Positions 48,539-56,974 of a stretch of DNA of 64,000 bases are shown here, piece by piece (position 1 is the first letter of the stretch; each line of letters begins with the position of its first letter). A program made the position numbers and the translations under genes. This stretch comes from Tamilnaduibacter salinus (lineage in GTDB: Bacteria > Pseudomonadota > Gammaproteobacteria > Pseudomonadales > Oleiphilaceae), in NCBI RefSeq assembly GCF_003096655.1, contig NZ_QEKQ01000006.1, forward strand, positions 186,001 to 250,000, in the 5' to 3' direction. A model generated the notes under the pieces. It ran no database searches, was not told the origin of the DNA, and saw only the letters and a list, made by a program, of their open reading frames with translations.

Positions 48539-49154
48539 CCTGCTCGTCGATTTTTGCGCTGTCTTCCGGCTTGGCGACCATCACCATCGCCGGACGCACG
48601 ACGCGGTCATGCAACGTGTACCCTTTCTGCACAACGGTCACGACGCTGTTCGGCTCGGCGTCCGGCGCCGGCACCATCGACATTGCTTCGTGATACTGCG
48701 GATCAAACGGCTCACCCACCGGATCAAGCTGCTTGACGTTGAACTTCTCGATCGACGTGAGGAACAGATTCAGCGTCATCTCCGCGCCCTCGCGAATGGA
48801 GGCCACAACGTCATCCGCGGCTTCCTTCTCCTGAGCGCTTTCGACCGCTTTTTCCAGGCTGTCCGCCACCGGCAGAAGCTCCTTGACGAACTTCTCCACC
48901 GCAAACTTCCGGGCCTTCTCCACGTCGATCTCGGCCCGGCGGCGCACATTCTGCATTTCCGCCTGGGTCCGCAGCATCTGATCCTGAAATTCGCCGACCT
49001 GACGCTTCAGGGCATCGACTTCGGTTTCATCGTCAGCGGCCTGTTCGTTCTCCACGGCCTCTTCAGCTGACTCACCGGCTGCTGTTTCTTCTTCAGCAGC
49101 CTGCTCAGCGGCTGTTTCAGCCGCCTCTTCCTGACGCTTTTCTTCGTCACTCAT
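48534..49154 (-). CDS. grpE: Nucleotide exchange factor GrpE
   Basis: 206 aa. A very acidic N-terminal region (1-55, many Glu and Ala), a long coiled coil, and the C-terminal beta domain with the signature PQYHEAMSMVPAPDAEPNSVV and GYTLHDRVVRPAMVMVA. It releases ADP from DnaK. ATG at 49152-49154 with GGGAGA upstream; upstream Met codons lie inside the promoter region. Confidence 0.97.
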   Translation of the reverse strand: MSDEEKRQEEAAETAAEQAAEEETAAGESAEEAVENEQAADDETEVDALKRQVGEFQDQMLRTQAEMQNVRRRAEIDVEKARKFAVEKFVKELLPVADSLEKAVESAQEKEAADDVVASIREGAEMTLNLFLTSIEKFNVKQLDPVGEPFDPQYHEAMSMVPAPDAEPNSVVTVVQKGYTLHDRVVRPAMVMVAKPEDSAKIDEQA

Positions 49155-49224
49155 GTGCCAGTTCTCCCGTGATTCCAAGTAGGGCCAGCTTGAAACACCG
49201 ACCATATCGTCTGGTTTGCCGAAG

Positions 49225-49253
49225 ACATGGGGCCACCCCCTGACGGTTTCAAC
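49225..49253 (-). promoter_or_regulatory. Sigma-32 (heat-shock) promoter of grpE
   Basis: On the minus strand GTTGAAA (49247-49253), 14 bases, then CCCCATGT (49225-49232), a perfect heat-shock -10. The 5' untranslated leader would be about 64 bases. Confidence 0.82.
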
Positions 49254-49289
49254 CACCCCGTTGCCCTTTCCTTGCAATCCGCAACAACA

Positions 49290-49305
49290 CTGTATACATT
49301 CACAG
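49290..49305 (+). promoter_or_regulatory. LexA box 1 upstream of recN
   Basis: CTGTATACATTCACAG fits the gammaproteobacterial LexA pattern CTGT-N8-ACAG. A weak promoter (TTGCAA at 49272-49277 with TATACA at 49293-49298) overlaps it. Confidence 0.82.
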
Positions 49306-49308
49306 GTA

Positions 49309-49324
49309 CTGTATAGATAGACAG
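49309..49324 (+). promoter_or_regulatory. LexA box 2 upstream of recN
   Basis: CTGTATAGATAGACAG, again CTGT-N8-ACAG, three bases after box 1 and 22 before the recN start. Tandem LexA boxes at recN are known from E. coli. Confidence 0.85.
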
Positions 49325-49346
49325 ATCACCAATACGGAGCCTGATC

Positions 49347-51026
49347 ATGCTGACCCAGCTCACCGTCTCCAACTACGCCATTGCCGAGAAGGTCGAACTC
49401 CAGTTCCGCAACGGTATGACAACGCTGACGGGAGAGACCGGCGCAGGTAAATCCATTGTCCTGGATGCACTGTCCCTGATTCTGGGCGGTCGGGCCGACG
49501 CCTCGGCCGTCCGTCATGGTGCCAAGCGCGCTGACATCACGGCCAGCTTTGACATCACTGGCATACCAGCCGCCGCCGAGTGGCTGGAGGAGCGCGAGCT
49601 GGACGCGGACGGGGAGTGCCTGATGCGCCGCGTGATCAGCCGGGAGGGTCGCTCGCGGGCCTATATCAACGGCCAGCCCTGCCCGCTGTCGCACCTGCGC
49701 GGACTGGGCAGCCACCTGATGGACATTCACAGCCAGCACCAGCACCAGTCCCTGCTCCAGAAGGAAACACACCGAATATTGCTGGATAACTTCGCCGGTG
49801 CCCGCGACCTTGCCGAGAGCACCCGCACGGCCTACAAGACATGGCACGCCAGCCGCCAGAAGCTGGATGACCTGACACATAACCGGGATGACAACGAGGC
49901 CCGGCGACAACTCCTGCGCTACCAGGTGGACGAACTCGATCAACTGGCGCTCAGCGCCAGCGAGCTGACCGAACTGGAAGCGGAGCAGACGCGGCTCAGC
50001 CATGCCGAATCGGTCATGCACCAGTCCCACCAGGCGCTTCTGCTGGCCAGTGACGATGACACCAGCGCCGCCTCGCTCGCCAGCCAGGCGCTGCAGCAAC
50101 TCGAACAGCTCCCGGTGGCCATGCCGGAACTGGACGAGACCCTCCAGATGCTGAGTGAGGCCCAGATCCAGCTCAATGAAGCCGGCAGCAACCTGCGTCA
50201 CTTCCTCGACCAGTATGACGCCGACCCGCAACGACTCGCCGAGGTCGAGGAGCGCCTGAGCACGATCTACGATCTGTCCCGCAAACACCGGGTTACGCCA
50301 GAACAGCTCCCGGAGCATCACGAAAGCCTGAGAAGCGAGCTGGAAGAGCTGGAAGGCGGTGACGGCAATCTGGAGGCGCTCGCGGCGGAGACCGAGCGAC
50401 TGGCCGACGAGTGGCAGGCCCGCGCCGACGAGCTCAGCGAGCGGCGTCAAAACGCGGCGATGGCTCTCGACGAGAAAATCGCGTCGGAATTGGCCGAACT
50501 GAGCATGCCGGCCGTGCAGTTCGTGACGCATCTTGCCCGGCGGGATCACCCGGCGCCCTCCCCCAACGGTCACGAGGACATCGAATTCCTGATCAGCGCC
50601 AACCCGGGACAACCCGCCCGCTCACTGGCGAAGGTGGCCTCCGGCGGCGAGCTGTCCCGTATCAGCCTCGCCATCCAGGTGGTGGTGGCGCAGACCAGCA
50701 CCATTCCGACACTGGTGTTCGATGAGGTGGATGTCGGGATTGGCGGCGGCACCGCGGAAGTCGTGGGGCGGCTGCTCCGCCAGCTGGGCAGTGGCGGCCA
50801 GATTCTCTGCGTGACGCACCTTCCGCAGGTCGCCGCACAGGCCCATCAGCACCTGTTCGTCAGCAAATTCAGCGAAAAGGACAGCACCTGGTCTCAGGTG
50901 GAAACACTCGACAAAGACGACCGCATCAAGGAAGTGGCCCGCATGCTGGGTGGAATGGAACTGACGGACCAGACAATGGCCCACGCACAGGAGATGTTTC
51001 AGAAGGGACAGGCGCTTCACCACTGA
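49347..51026 (+). CDS. recN: DNA repair protein RecN
   Basis: 559 aa (E. coli 553). SMC-like ATPase: Walker A GETGAGKS (29-36), long central coiled coil (about 150-380), then signature ASGGELSRISLAIQVV and Walker B TLVFDEVDVGIGG. It holds broken DNA ends during double-strand break repair. Divergent from grpE and placed under two LexA boxes, so SOS-induced. Confidence 0.97.
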   Translation: MLTQLTVSNYAIAEKVELQFRNGMTTLTGETGAGKSIVLDALSLILGGRADASAVRHGAKRADITASFDITGIPAAAEWLEERELDADGECLMRRVISREGRSRAYINGQPCPLSHLRGLGSHLMDIHSQHQHQSLLQKETHRILLDNFAGARDLAESTRTAYKTWHASRQKLDDLTHNRDDNEARRQLLRYQVDELDQLALSASELTELEAEQTRLSHAESVMHQSHQALLLASDDDTSAASLASQALQQLEQLPVAMPELDETLQMLSEAQIQLNEAGSNLRHFLDQYDADPQRLAEVEERLSTIYDLSRKHRVTPEQLPEHHESLRSELEELEGGDGNLEALAAETERLADEWQARADELSERRQNAAMALDEKIASELAELSMPAVQFVTHLARRDHPAPSPNGHEDIEFLISANPGQPARSLAKVASGGELSRISLAIQVVVAQTSTIPTLVFDEVDVGIGGGTAEVVGRLLRQLGSGGQILCVTHLPQVAAQAHQHLFVSKFSEKDSTWSQVETLDKDDRIKEVARMLGGMELTDQTMAHAQEMFQKGQALHH

Positions 51027-51049
51027 AGGACACCAGCGGCAATGCCAGC

Positions 51050-51076
51050 GCCGGCCCCATCGAGGCCGGCTTTATT
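51050..51076 (+). terminator. Terminator after recN
   Basis: GCCGGCC-(7)-GGCCGGC followed by TTTATT. A short, interrupted T run makes it moderate. It abuts the end of fur. Confidence 0.65.
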
Positions 51077-51079
51077 CGT

Positions 51080-51493
51080 TCAGTTCTTGCGGGGCTTCAC
51101 GTAGAGGATCAGGCTGTGGTCGACCAGGTCGTAGCCATGCTCTTCGGCAATCGCGCGCTGACGCTCCTCAATGACCGAATCGTAGAACTCGATCACCTTG
51201 CTCGTCTCGGTGCACACCATATGGTCGTGGTGCTCTTCACCAGCCATTTCGAAGACCGCATGACCGCCCTCAAAGTTATGGCGCAGGACGAGGCCCGCCG
51301 CCTCAAACTGGGTCAGCACACGATAGACAGTGGCCAACCCCACATCGTCACCTGACTCCAGGAGCTTACGGTACACATCTTCCGCACTCAGGTGATGGTC
51401 TTCCGACGTGGTCTGCAGAATATTGAAAATCTTGACCCGCGGCAGGGTGACTTTGAGTCCGGCTTTGCGTAGTTCCGTGTTTTCAGATGACAT
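51080..51493 (-). CDS. fur: Ferric uptake regulator
   Basis: 137 aa. Winged-helix N-terminus (LRKAGLKVTLPRVKIFNILQ, LATVYRVLTQFEAAGLV) and the metal site motif HHDHMVCTETSKVIEF. The second CxxC of some Fur proteins is absent, as in Pseudomonas-type Fur. It represses iron-uptake genes when loaded with Fe2+. Divergent from bamE, convergent with recN, as in Pseudomonas. Confidence 0.96.
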   Translation of the reverse strand: MSSENTELRKAGLKVTLPRVKIFNILQTTSEDHHLSAEDVYRKLLESGDDVGLATVYRVLTQFEAAGLVLRHNFEGGHAVFEMAGEEHHDHMVCTETSKVIEFYDSVIEERQRAIAEEHGYDLVDHSLILYVKPRKN

Positions 51494-51526
51494 GCTGCGG
51501 TCCGCTCTTTGGTGAACTGTGCTAGT

Positions 51527-51568
51527 CCGTTATTATAACGGCGGTCAGGAGAACTGGCTAACCGTTAT
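51527..51568 (-). promoter_or_regulatory. fur promoter -10 box within a CCGTTAT palindrome
   Basis: On the minus strand a perfect TATAAT (51532-51537) with only a weak -35. The box lies in CCGTTAT-T-ATAACGG (51527-51541), a perfect 7-base inverted repeat, and a third CCGTTAT half site lies at 51562-51568. It does not look like a classical Fur box, so another regulator may act here. Confidence 0.5.
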
Positions 51569-51631
51569 GATCGGGAATCACCCGCGTGATACCCGGCGTC
51601 TATCATACCCATTAGAGGATCTTGCCCACTC

Positions 51632-51958
51632 ATGAAATCCGTCCTTGCCCTGAGTCTGGCCCTGCTGATGACCGGATGCGTATTTCCCGGCGTTTATCGG
51701 ATTGATGTGCAACAGGGCAACATCCTCGACGAAGAAGACCTTGCCCGGCTGGACAGTGGCATGTCGCGGTCCGACGTACGCAACGCACTGGGTTCCCCCA
51801 TCATGCTCAACCCGGTTGATGATTCCCGCGAGTACTACGTCTACACGTACCAGGAGGACGGTGGCGAAATTCGCGAACAACGTGTGGTGGTGTATTACGA
51901 GGGCGACCAATACTCGCACTATGAGGCGAATCTGCTGGAGGAAACGCCCGCCTACTGA
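51632..51958 (+). CDS. bamE: Outer-membrane assembly lipoprotein BamE
   Basis: 108 aa with lipobox LMTGC (Cys16). The mature part has the SmpA/OmlA fold: YRIDVQQGNILDEEDLARLDSGMSRSDVRNALGSP, then VYTYQEDGG. It stabilises the Bam complex that inserts outer-membrane proteins. Divergent from fur. Confidence 0.96.
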   Translation: MKSVLALSLALLMTGCVFPGVYRIDVQQGNILDEEDLARLDSGMSRSDVRNALGSPIMLNPVDDSREYYVYTYQEDGGEIREQRVVVYYEGDQYSHYEANLLEETPAY

Positions 51959-51972
51959 TCCCGGCGGCATGC

Positions 51973-52272
51973 TCAGCCTTTCTTCTTTTTCCTGGCCCGC
52001 TGGATCCGGGCGTCCTTGGGGTCGATTTTCAGAGGCCGGTAGATCTCCACTCGGTCTCCGGCACGCAGGACCTGCTCGCGGGGGCGTTTGACCACTTTGC
52101 CAAAGACCCCCATCGCCGCCTGCTCGTAATCAAGCTCCGGGAACACCCGCTCAAGACCCGACTGAGTGGCCGCAGTGTACACAGTGGTTCCCGCCGCCAC
52201 CTCAAGCGTCACTATCTCCTGTCGCTCCGGCGTCGCGTACGCCACCTCGACGCGCACGACCTCGTCGCTCAT
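51973..52272 (-). CDS. rnfH: RnfH family ubiquitin-like protein
   Basis: 99 aa. Beta-grasp (ubiquitin-like) pattern: VRVEVAYATPERQEIVTLEV, GVFGKVVKRPREQVLRAGDRVEIYRPL, with a basic tail. Also known as RatB/PasI in E. coli, where its role as antitoxin is disputed. It overlaps ratA by 4 bases. Confidence 0.93.
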   Translation of the reverse strand: MSDEVVRVEVAYATPERQEIVTLEVAAGTTVYTAATQSGLERVFPELDYEQAAMGVFGKVVKRPREQVLRAGDRVEIYRPLKIDPKDARIQRARKKKKG

Positions 52273-52712
52273 GACGAACGCCCATAGACCTGAATGGCCC
52301 GCTGGCAGAACGCATCGACCATCGTGTTGGCGGCCTGACTGAACACCTTCCCGAACGTCATGCGCGAGAGCGACCCCGAAAAGGCGAAGTCGAGAACCAG
52401 CACGACCTTGCAGGCGTTATGCTCCAGCGGCTGGAAGCGCCATCCACCGGCGAGACTCTGAAAGGGCCCGTCCACCAGTGCCATATCGATGGTCTCCGGC
52501 GCGCTGAGGCGATTGCGGGTCGTCAGCCGGTGACGAACACCGGAACGCGCCACATCGATGGAGGCGATGATTTCCGACGGGCCCGATTCGTGGATTTCGG
52601 TGCCGGCGCACCAGGGCAGGAACTCGGGATACCGACCGATATCGTTGACCAGGTCAAACATCTGGCCGGCCGAATACCAGACCAGCGCACTTTTCTCGAT
52701 TGTATGAGCCAT
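52269..52712 (-). CDS. ratA: START-like ribosome association toxin RatA family protein
   Basis: 147 aa. Polyketide cyclase/START fold with SAGQMFDLVNDIGRYPEFLPWCAG and the C-terminal ANTMVDAFCQRA. Related to yeast Coq10, so it may serve ubiquinone function; E. coli RatA was reported to block subunit association. Start 52710-52712 follows GGGAG. Coupled to rnfH. Confidence 0.93.
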   Translation of the reverse strand: MAHTIEKSALVWYSAGQMFDLVNDIGRYPEFLPWCAGTEIHESGPSEIIASIDVARSGVRHRLTTRNRLSAPETIDMALVDGPFQSLAGGWRFQPLEHNACKVVLVLDFAFSGSLSRMTFGKVFSQAANTMVDAFCQRAIQVYGRSS

Positions 52713-52720
52713 ACCGCTCC

Positions 52721-54139
52721 CTAATGACCGCACCAGATCAGCGACGGCGCTCCGTCGCACAGACTCGCAGCCGATGCCATTGCGTGATGGACGGCAATAT
52801 AGAGAATCACCGTCGGCAACACCAGACGGGTGACCCACAGCCAGATCTGACGCACCAGCGCTGGCCCGTGCCCGATCAGCCTCAATGACTCCTCATCCGC
52901 CAACGCCCAACCGACAAAGAACGACGTCAGAATACAGACGGCAGGGATGAGCACCGCGCTGGACACAATGTCCATCCACCGATAGGCCGTCCCGCCCAGA
53001 AGCATGTCATCCGACCATACATTGAATGAGAACAGCACCATCAACCCCGCCAGCCAGGCGGCCACGCCAATGATGAGCACTGTCCAACGCCGTGGCGCCG
53101 CCAGACGATCCTGAAGCCAGCCGATGGCCGGCTCCATCAGAGCCAGCGCGGAGGTCCAGGCCGCCAGCGTCACCATCATAAAGAACACAGTGAGCAGAAA
53201 CTGGCCGCCCGGAACGGAGGCCAGCGACTCGGGGAGAGCCAGGAAGACCAGCTCGAAACCGCTCAGCCCGGGCACCTCCGACGCCGTCACCAGCGAGTGC
53301 ACCACCAGCCCCGCCATAATACCAATCAGCGTGTCCGACAGCGCCACCGTGAACACCGACCGTTTCAACGGCGTGGTCGGCGCGGAATAGGCGCCGAATA
53401 CAATCAACACCCCGACGCCCAGCCCCAGGGTGTAGAACGCGTGAGTCAGCGCCAGGCGCACACTTTCAAAACTGAAATCCGCCCAGTGCGGGTCCAGCAT
53501 CAGCGACGTCGCACGTGCGAACTCGCCATCGCGAGCGCTGTAGATCAGCAGACCGGAGAGCAATAACACCATCAGGGGCACCATCACCCGCATGGCACGA
53601 CCAAGGCCCTGCCAAACCCCCTGGGCAGAGACCGCGACCACCAGCAACAGGAACACGGCATGCCACCCCATAAACGCCCGTGAGGCTTCGGGGTTGCGGA
53701 CAAACTCATCCAGCGTGGACAGGAGTGAGGATTCCGTCGCGTGGTTGAACTCGCCCAGCGCGGCGTGAAACAGGTAATACAGACAGATGCCGCCGATGAC
53801 CGCGAACATGGCCAGCACCAGAAATCCCGAGAACACACCGAGCCGGGCGACCCACAACCAACGCCCCGGAGCGTCGGTGTCACCGGCGAGGCGGTCAAAT
53901 GCCAGCACCGGTCCGAACCGGGCATACCGCCCGATGGCGGCCTCGGTCAGCATCAGCGGCAGGGTAATCAGCAACAGCCCCACCAGATAGACAAACAGGA
54001 AGAGACTGCCACCGCGCTCCGCGACCAGTCCCGGGAACGTCCAGAAGTTGCTCAGCCCCGCCGTGGCTCCGGTTGCCGCCCAGAAAAACGTCATGCGGTG
54101 AACCCAGGAGCCCGCCGGGGTCAGATTGCGTCTATCCAT
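52721..54139 (-). CDS. Sodium-dependent transporter, NSS/SNF family
   Basis: 472 aa with about 11-12 membrane segments. Family motifs in TM1 (FFWAATGATAGLSNFWTFPGLVAERGGSLFLFVYL) are recognisable: LeuT-type NSS proteins bind Na+ and an amino acid here. The usual GNVWRFP is changed to SNFWTFP, so substrate or ion coupling may differ. It ends 8 bases before ratA begins and may be co-transcribed with ratA-rnfH. The substrate is unknown. Confidence 0.88.
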   Translation of the reverse strand: MDRRNLTPAGSWVHRMTFFWAATGATAGLSNFWTFPGLVAERGGSLFLFVYLVGLLLITLPLMLTEAAIGRYARFGPVLAFDRLAGDTDAPGRWLWVARLGVFSGFLVLAMFAVIGGICLYYLFHAALGEFNHATESSLLSTLDEFVRNPEASRAFMGWHAVFLLLVVAVSAQGVWQGLGRAMRVMVPLMVLLLSGLLIYSARDGEFARATSLMLDPHWADFSFESVRLALTHAFYTLGLGVGVLIVFGAYSAPTTPLKRSVFTVALSDTLIGIMAGLVVHSLVTASEVPGLSGFELVFLALPESLASVPGGQFLLTVFFMMVTLAAWTSALALMEPAIGWLQDRLAAPRRWTVLIIGVAAWLAGLMVLFSFNVWSDDMLLGGTAYRWMDIVSSAVLIPAVCILTSFFVGWALADEESLRLIGHGPALVRQIWLWVTRLVLPTVILYIAVHHAMASAASLCDGAPSLIWCGH

Positions 54140-54235
54140 CGGTGCTTCCGTCCAGTGGGCGCGCCGCGCATTGTAGCTGAAAGGCTGCCGGGGAACACGC
54201 TACCGCGCACCGTTTCGTGCTCCGCCGCACCACAG

Positions 54236-54265
54236 TTGGAGCCAGCGGCGGCACTGGGCTACAAT
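54236..54265 (+). promoter_or_regulatory. Candidate promoter of smpB
   Basis: TTGGAG (54236-54241), an 18-base spacer and TACAAT (54260-54265), about 30 bases before the smpB ATG. Confidence 0.5.
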
Positions 54266-54302
54266 GCGCGGCTCCCATCATCCGCTCCCGACGCAGGCGA
54301 TT

Positions 54303-54797
54303 ATGAGCAAGGGCAAGGTCAAAAAGAAAAAGGCACCTGGTGGAAGCACCATCGCGCTCAACAAGAAGGCGCGCCATGAGTTCCACATCGAGGACCGCTA
54401 CGAAGCCGGTGTCTCACTGCAGGGCTGGGAAGTGAAAGCCATGCGGGGCGGCAAGGCGCAGATCACGGATGCCTACATCCTGCTGAAAGACGGCGAAGCG
54501 TTTCTGCTCGGTGCCCAGGTGACACCGCTGCCAACCGTGTCTACCCACCTGATCCCGGACCCCACGCGCACCCGCAAACTGCTGCTTCATGCCAGCGAGT
54601 TGAGCAAGCTGATTGGCGCCACCCAGCAGAAGGGCTATACCTGCGTCCCCCTGGCACTGTACTGGAAACGCAATAAGGTGAAGTGCGAAATCGCGCTTGT
54701 GAAAGGCAAGAAGCAGTACGACAAACGCCAGACCGAGAAAGAGCGGGACTGGAACCGCCAGAAGCAGCGGATCCTGCGGGAAGTGAACGCGGGTTGA
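54303..54797 (+). CDS. smpB: SsrA-binding protein SmpB
   Basis: 164 aa. OB-fold core with [29 protein letters not shown] and the basic C-terminal tail ([24 protein letters not shown]) that enters the mRNA channel. It carries tmRNA to stalled ribosomes. ssrA lies only one gene downstream. Start at 54303 ([10 protein letters not shown]) chosen over an upstream Met at 54264, which overlaps the promoter. Confidence 0.97.
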   Translation: MSKGKVKKKKAPGGSTIALNKKARHEFHIEDRYEAGVSLQGWEVKAMRGGKAQITDAYILLKDGEAFLLGAQVTPLPTVSTHLIPDPTRTRKLLLHASELSKLIGATQQKGYTCVPLALYWKRNKVKCEIALVKGKKQYDKRQTEKERDWNRQKQRILREVNAG

Positions 54798-54958
54798 CGG
54801 CGGGCGATGTATCGCCTCTGCAACCAGTTCACAGACCACACCAAACCGCCCTATACTGATCATCTCCCATCGGGACACATGGCCTGTCCAGGTAAGTTCC
54901 CGCAGTTCCTGACGCTGTGTCCCGACATCCTTCTCAGAATGGATTGCAGAGGGTACTC

Positions 54959-56383
54959 ATGTCTTCATCCCGAAGTGCTATGTCGTCGATCGACCGGGCA
55001 TGGCTTTGCATGGAAACCCCATGCAGTCCCATGATGATCGGCGCTGTCCTGATCTTTGACCGCCCGATGGCGGTGCCCCGACTCAAGCAGGTCTTCAGAG
55101 AACGCCTCCTGCGTTTTCACCGCTTTCGCCAGCGGGTCGAGCAGGACGGCGATAGCGCCTGGTGGGTCGACGACCCCTACTTTGATATCGACAATCACAT
55201 CCACGTGACGGCCCTGCCCGAACCGGCGGACGAGGCGGCTCTGCAGTCGCTCGCCAGCGACCTCAACAGCACCCCACTCGATGGACGCCAGCCGCTCTGG
55301 CAGGTTCACTATGTCAGTAATTACGGTGCCGGTTGCGCGCTGATCGTGCGGGTGCACCACTGCATTGCCGATGGGCTCTCGCTGGTGCGGGTGCTATTAA
55401 CACTGACCGACGACCAACCGACGCCCACGCTGCATGCCGTCTCCGACTCGCAGACACCCCCGCCTCAAGCCAAAAGCGGGCTGGGCCGCCATTTTCGACG
55501 TCTCCAGCAACGTTTCAGGGACGGAAAGCAGCAGATCAAGGCTCTACTCACCAACACCCGGGAGCATCGCCACTACCCGCTCCGACTGGTACAGACAGTG
55601 GGCGACATCACTCTGGAGTGCGCCAAACTCAGCCTTGCACCGGCCGATCCCCAAACGCCCCTGACCGGCCCTTTGCGGGGTCGCAAGCAGGTTGCCTGGT
55701 CACCGCCACTGGACCTGGACATGGTCAAACAGGTCGCCCGGGGACTGAACGGCACCGTGAATGACGTGCTAATGACTGTCGCCAGCGGCGCGATCCACGA
55801 CTGCCTGACCCAGGGCAATGCCACACCCCCGGCGTGCGGCATCCGGGTGGCGGTGCCCTTCAACCTTCGCCCCATCGATCAGCCTGTGGAGGCGCTCGGC
55901 AACCAGTTCGGCCTGGTGATGGTGCCCCTGCCTGTGGATGTCGCCTGTCCACGCATGCGCTTCCGGCAGGTTCAGGAACAGATGAGCCGCATCAAGCGTT
56001 CCTGGCAGGCTCAGGTCAGCTACAGCCTACTGGACCTGTTCGGGCGCGGCCCGGCCATGCTCGAGCGGCGTGCGCTGGACCTGCTGAGCCGCAAGGCCTC
56101 GGCGGTACTGACCAATGTGCCAGGCCCCCGGGAGCCGGTCTACCTGGCGGGCGCGAAACTGACCCAGCCCCACTTCTGGGTGCCCCAGACCGGTGGTATC
56201 GGCGTCGGCATGAGCATCTTCAGTTATGCCGGGCAGGTTCAGTTCGGCCTCATCACCGACACCAACCTCGGCGTGGACCCGACCCAACTGGTCAGCAGCT
56301 TCCAGACCCATTTCGATCAGCTGCGCGAATTCGCCGGCCCGCCAGAGAGCTATCCGGAGATCGACCGGCGCCGGGCGGGGTAA
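54959..56383 (+). CDS. WS/DGAT-family O-acyltransferase (wax ester synthase/diacylglycerol acyltransferase type)
   Basis: 474 aa. The catalytic HHxxxDG motif is HHCIADG (133-139). The N-terminal SSIDRAWLCMETPCSPMMIGAVL and C-terminal ATVLTNVPGPREPVYLAGA-like stretch (LTNVPGPREPVYLAGAKL) fit the family. Such enzymes esterify fatty alcohols or diacylglycerol with acyl-CoA, forming storage lipids at the membrane. AGAGGG precedes the ATG at 54959. It lies between smpB and ssrA with no functional link evident. Confidence 0.9.
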   Translation: MSSSRSAMSSIDRAWLCMETPCSPMMIGAVLIFDRPMAVPRLKQVFRERLLRFHRFRQRVEQDGDSAWWVDDPYFDIDNHIHVTALPEPADEAALQSLASDLNSTPLDGRQPLWQVHYVSNYGAGCALIVRVHHCIADGLSLVRVLLTLTDDQPTPTLHAVSDSQTPPPQAKSGLGRHFRRLQQRFRDGKQQIKALLTNTREHRHYPLRLVQTVGDITLECAKLSLAPADPQTPLTGPLRGRKQVAWSPPLDLDMVKQVARGLNGTVNDVLMTVASGAIHDCLTQGNATPPACGIRVAVPFNLRPIDQPVEALGNQFGLVMVPLPVDVACPRMRFRQVQEQMSRIKRSWQAQVSYSLLDLFGRGPAMLERRALDLLSRKASAVLTNVPGPREPVYLAGAKLTQPHFWVPQTGGIGVGMSIFSYAGQVQFGLITDTNLGVDPTQLVSSFQTHFDQLREFAGPPESYPEIDRRRAG

Positions 56384-56435
56384 GCCGCGTATTCCATGGC
56401 TCTTCCCGTTATTGCGCAATTTCCGACGATGCCGC

Positions 56436-56465
56436 TTGATAGGCGGCATCGCGGCCCCATATACT
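56436..56465 (+). promoter_or_regulatory. Promoter of ssrA
   Basis: TTGATA (56436-56441), 18 bases, TATACT (56460-56465), placing the start within a few bases of the mature tmRNA 5' end. The -35 lies in the loop of a stem GATGCCGC/GCGGCATC (56428-56450) that may belong to the end of the acyltransferase transcript. Confidence 0.72.
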
Positions 56466-56475
56466 GTTCGCACAA

Positions 56476-56835
56476 GGGGACGATATGGCTTCGACGCCGG
56501 ATGCGAAACCTTGGGTGCATGCCGAGATGGCAGCGAATCTCGTTAATCGAAAGCTGCTTTAAAATAGTCGCAAACGACGACAACTACGCACTGGCGGCGT
56601 AAAGCCGCTGGTCGTCCTGACTGGGGTGCCTGTTCCCCAGACTTTCAGGACGTCATAGCAAACAGGATGCGCTTTCAGTCAGAGCTCACTGACTGAGGGC
56701 AAAGACCCAAAGAGCTCGCCTCCTGCACCCTGACCTTCGGGTCGCTTGAGGTTAAACGAATAGAAGGACACTAAGCATGTAGATCTCAAGGCGGAGTACT
56801 GGCGGACGCGGGTTCGATTCCCGCCGTCTCCACCA
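56476..56835 (+). ncRNA. ssrA: Transfer-messenger RNA (tmRNA)
   Basis: 360 bases. The 5' end GGGGACG pairs with CGTCTCC before the encoded ACCA at the 3' end, and the T arm is GCGGGTTCGATTCCCGC. The tag frame runs 56570-56602 and encodes ANDDNYALAA before TAA, so the full tag with the charged alanine is AANDDNYALAA, one residue different from the E. coli tag (Glu replaced by Asp). It rescues stalled ribosomes together with SmpB and marks nascent chains for proteolysis. Confidence 0.97.
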
Positions 56836-56845
56836 GACAGAGAGC

Positions 56846-56874
56846 AAAAAGCCCCTGACTTCAGGGGCTTTTTT
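56846..56874 (+). terminator. Terminator after ssrA
   Basis: AAAAAGCCCCTGA-CT-TCAGGGGCTTTTTT, ten bases after the tmRNA 3' end. Confidence 0.92.
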
Positions 56875-56974
56875 ATATACGCCTTATCCCACCGACATGC
56901 AGGGCGTCCAAACACGTCAACGCCCTCGCATCCTTGCCGGTTGTACTGGGGATCTCACCCTGTCAGCCACCGAC

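Noticed and set aside
51494-51631. Fur box controlling fur itself
   Set aside because: No sequence close to GATAATGATAATCATTATC; the palindrome present has a different sequence.
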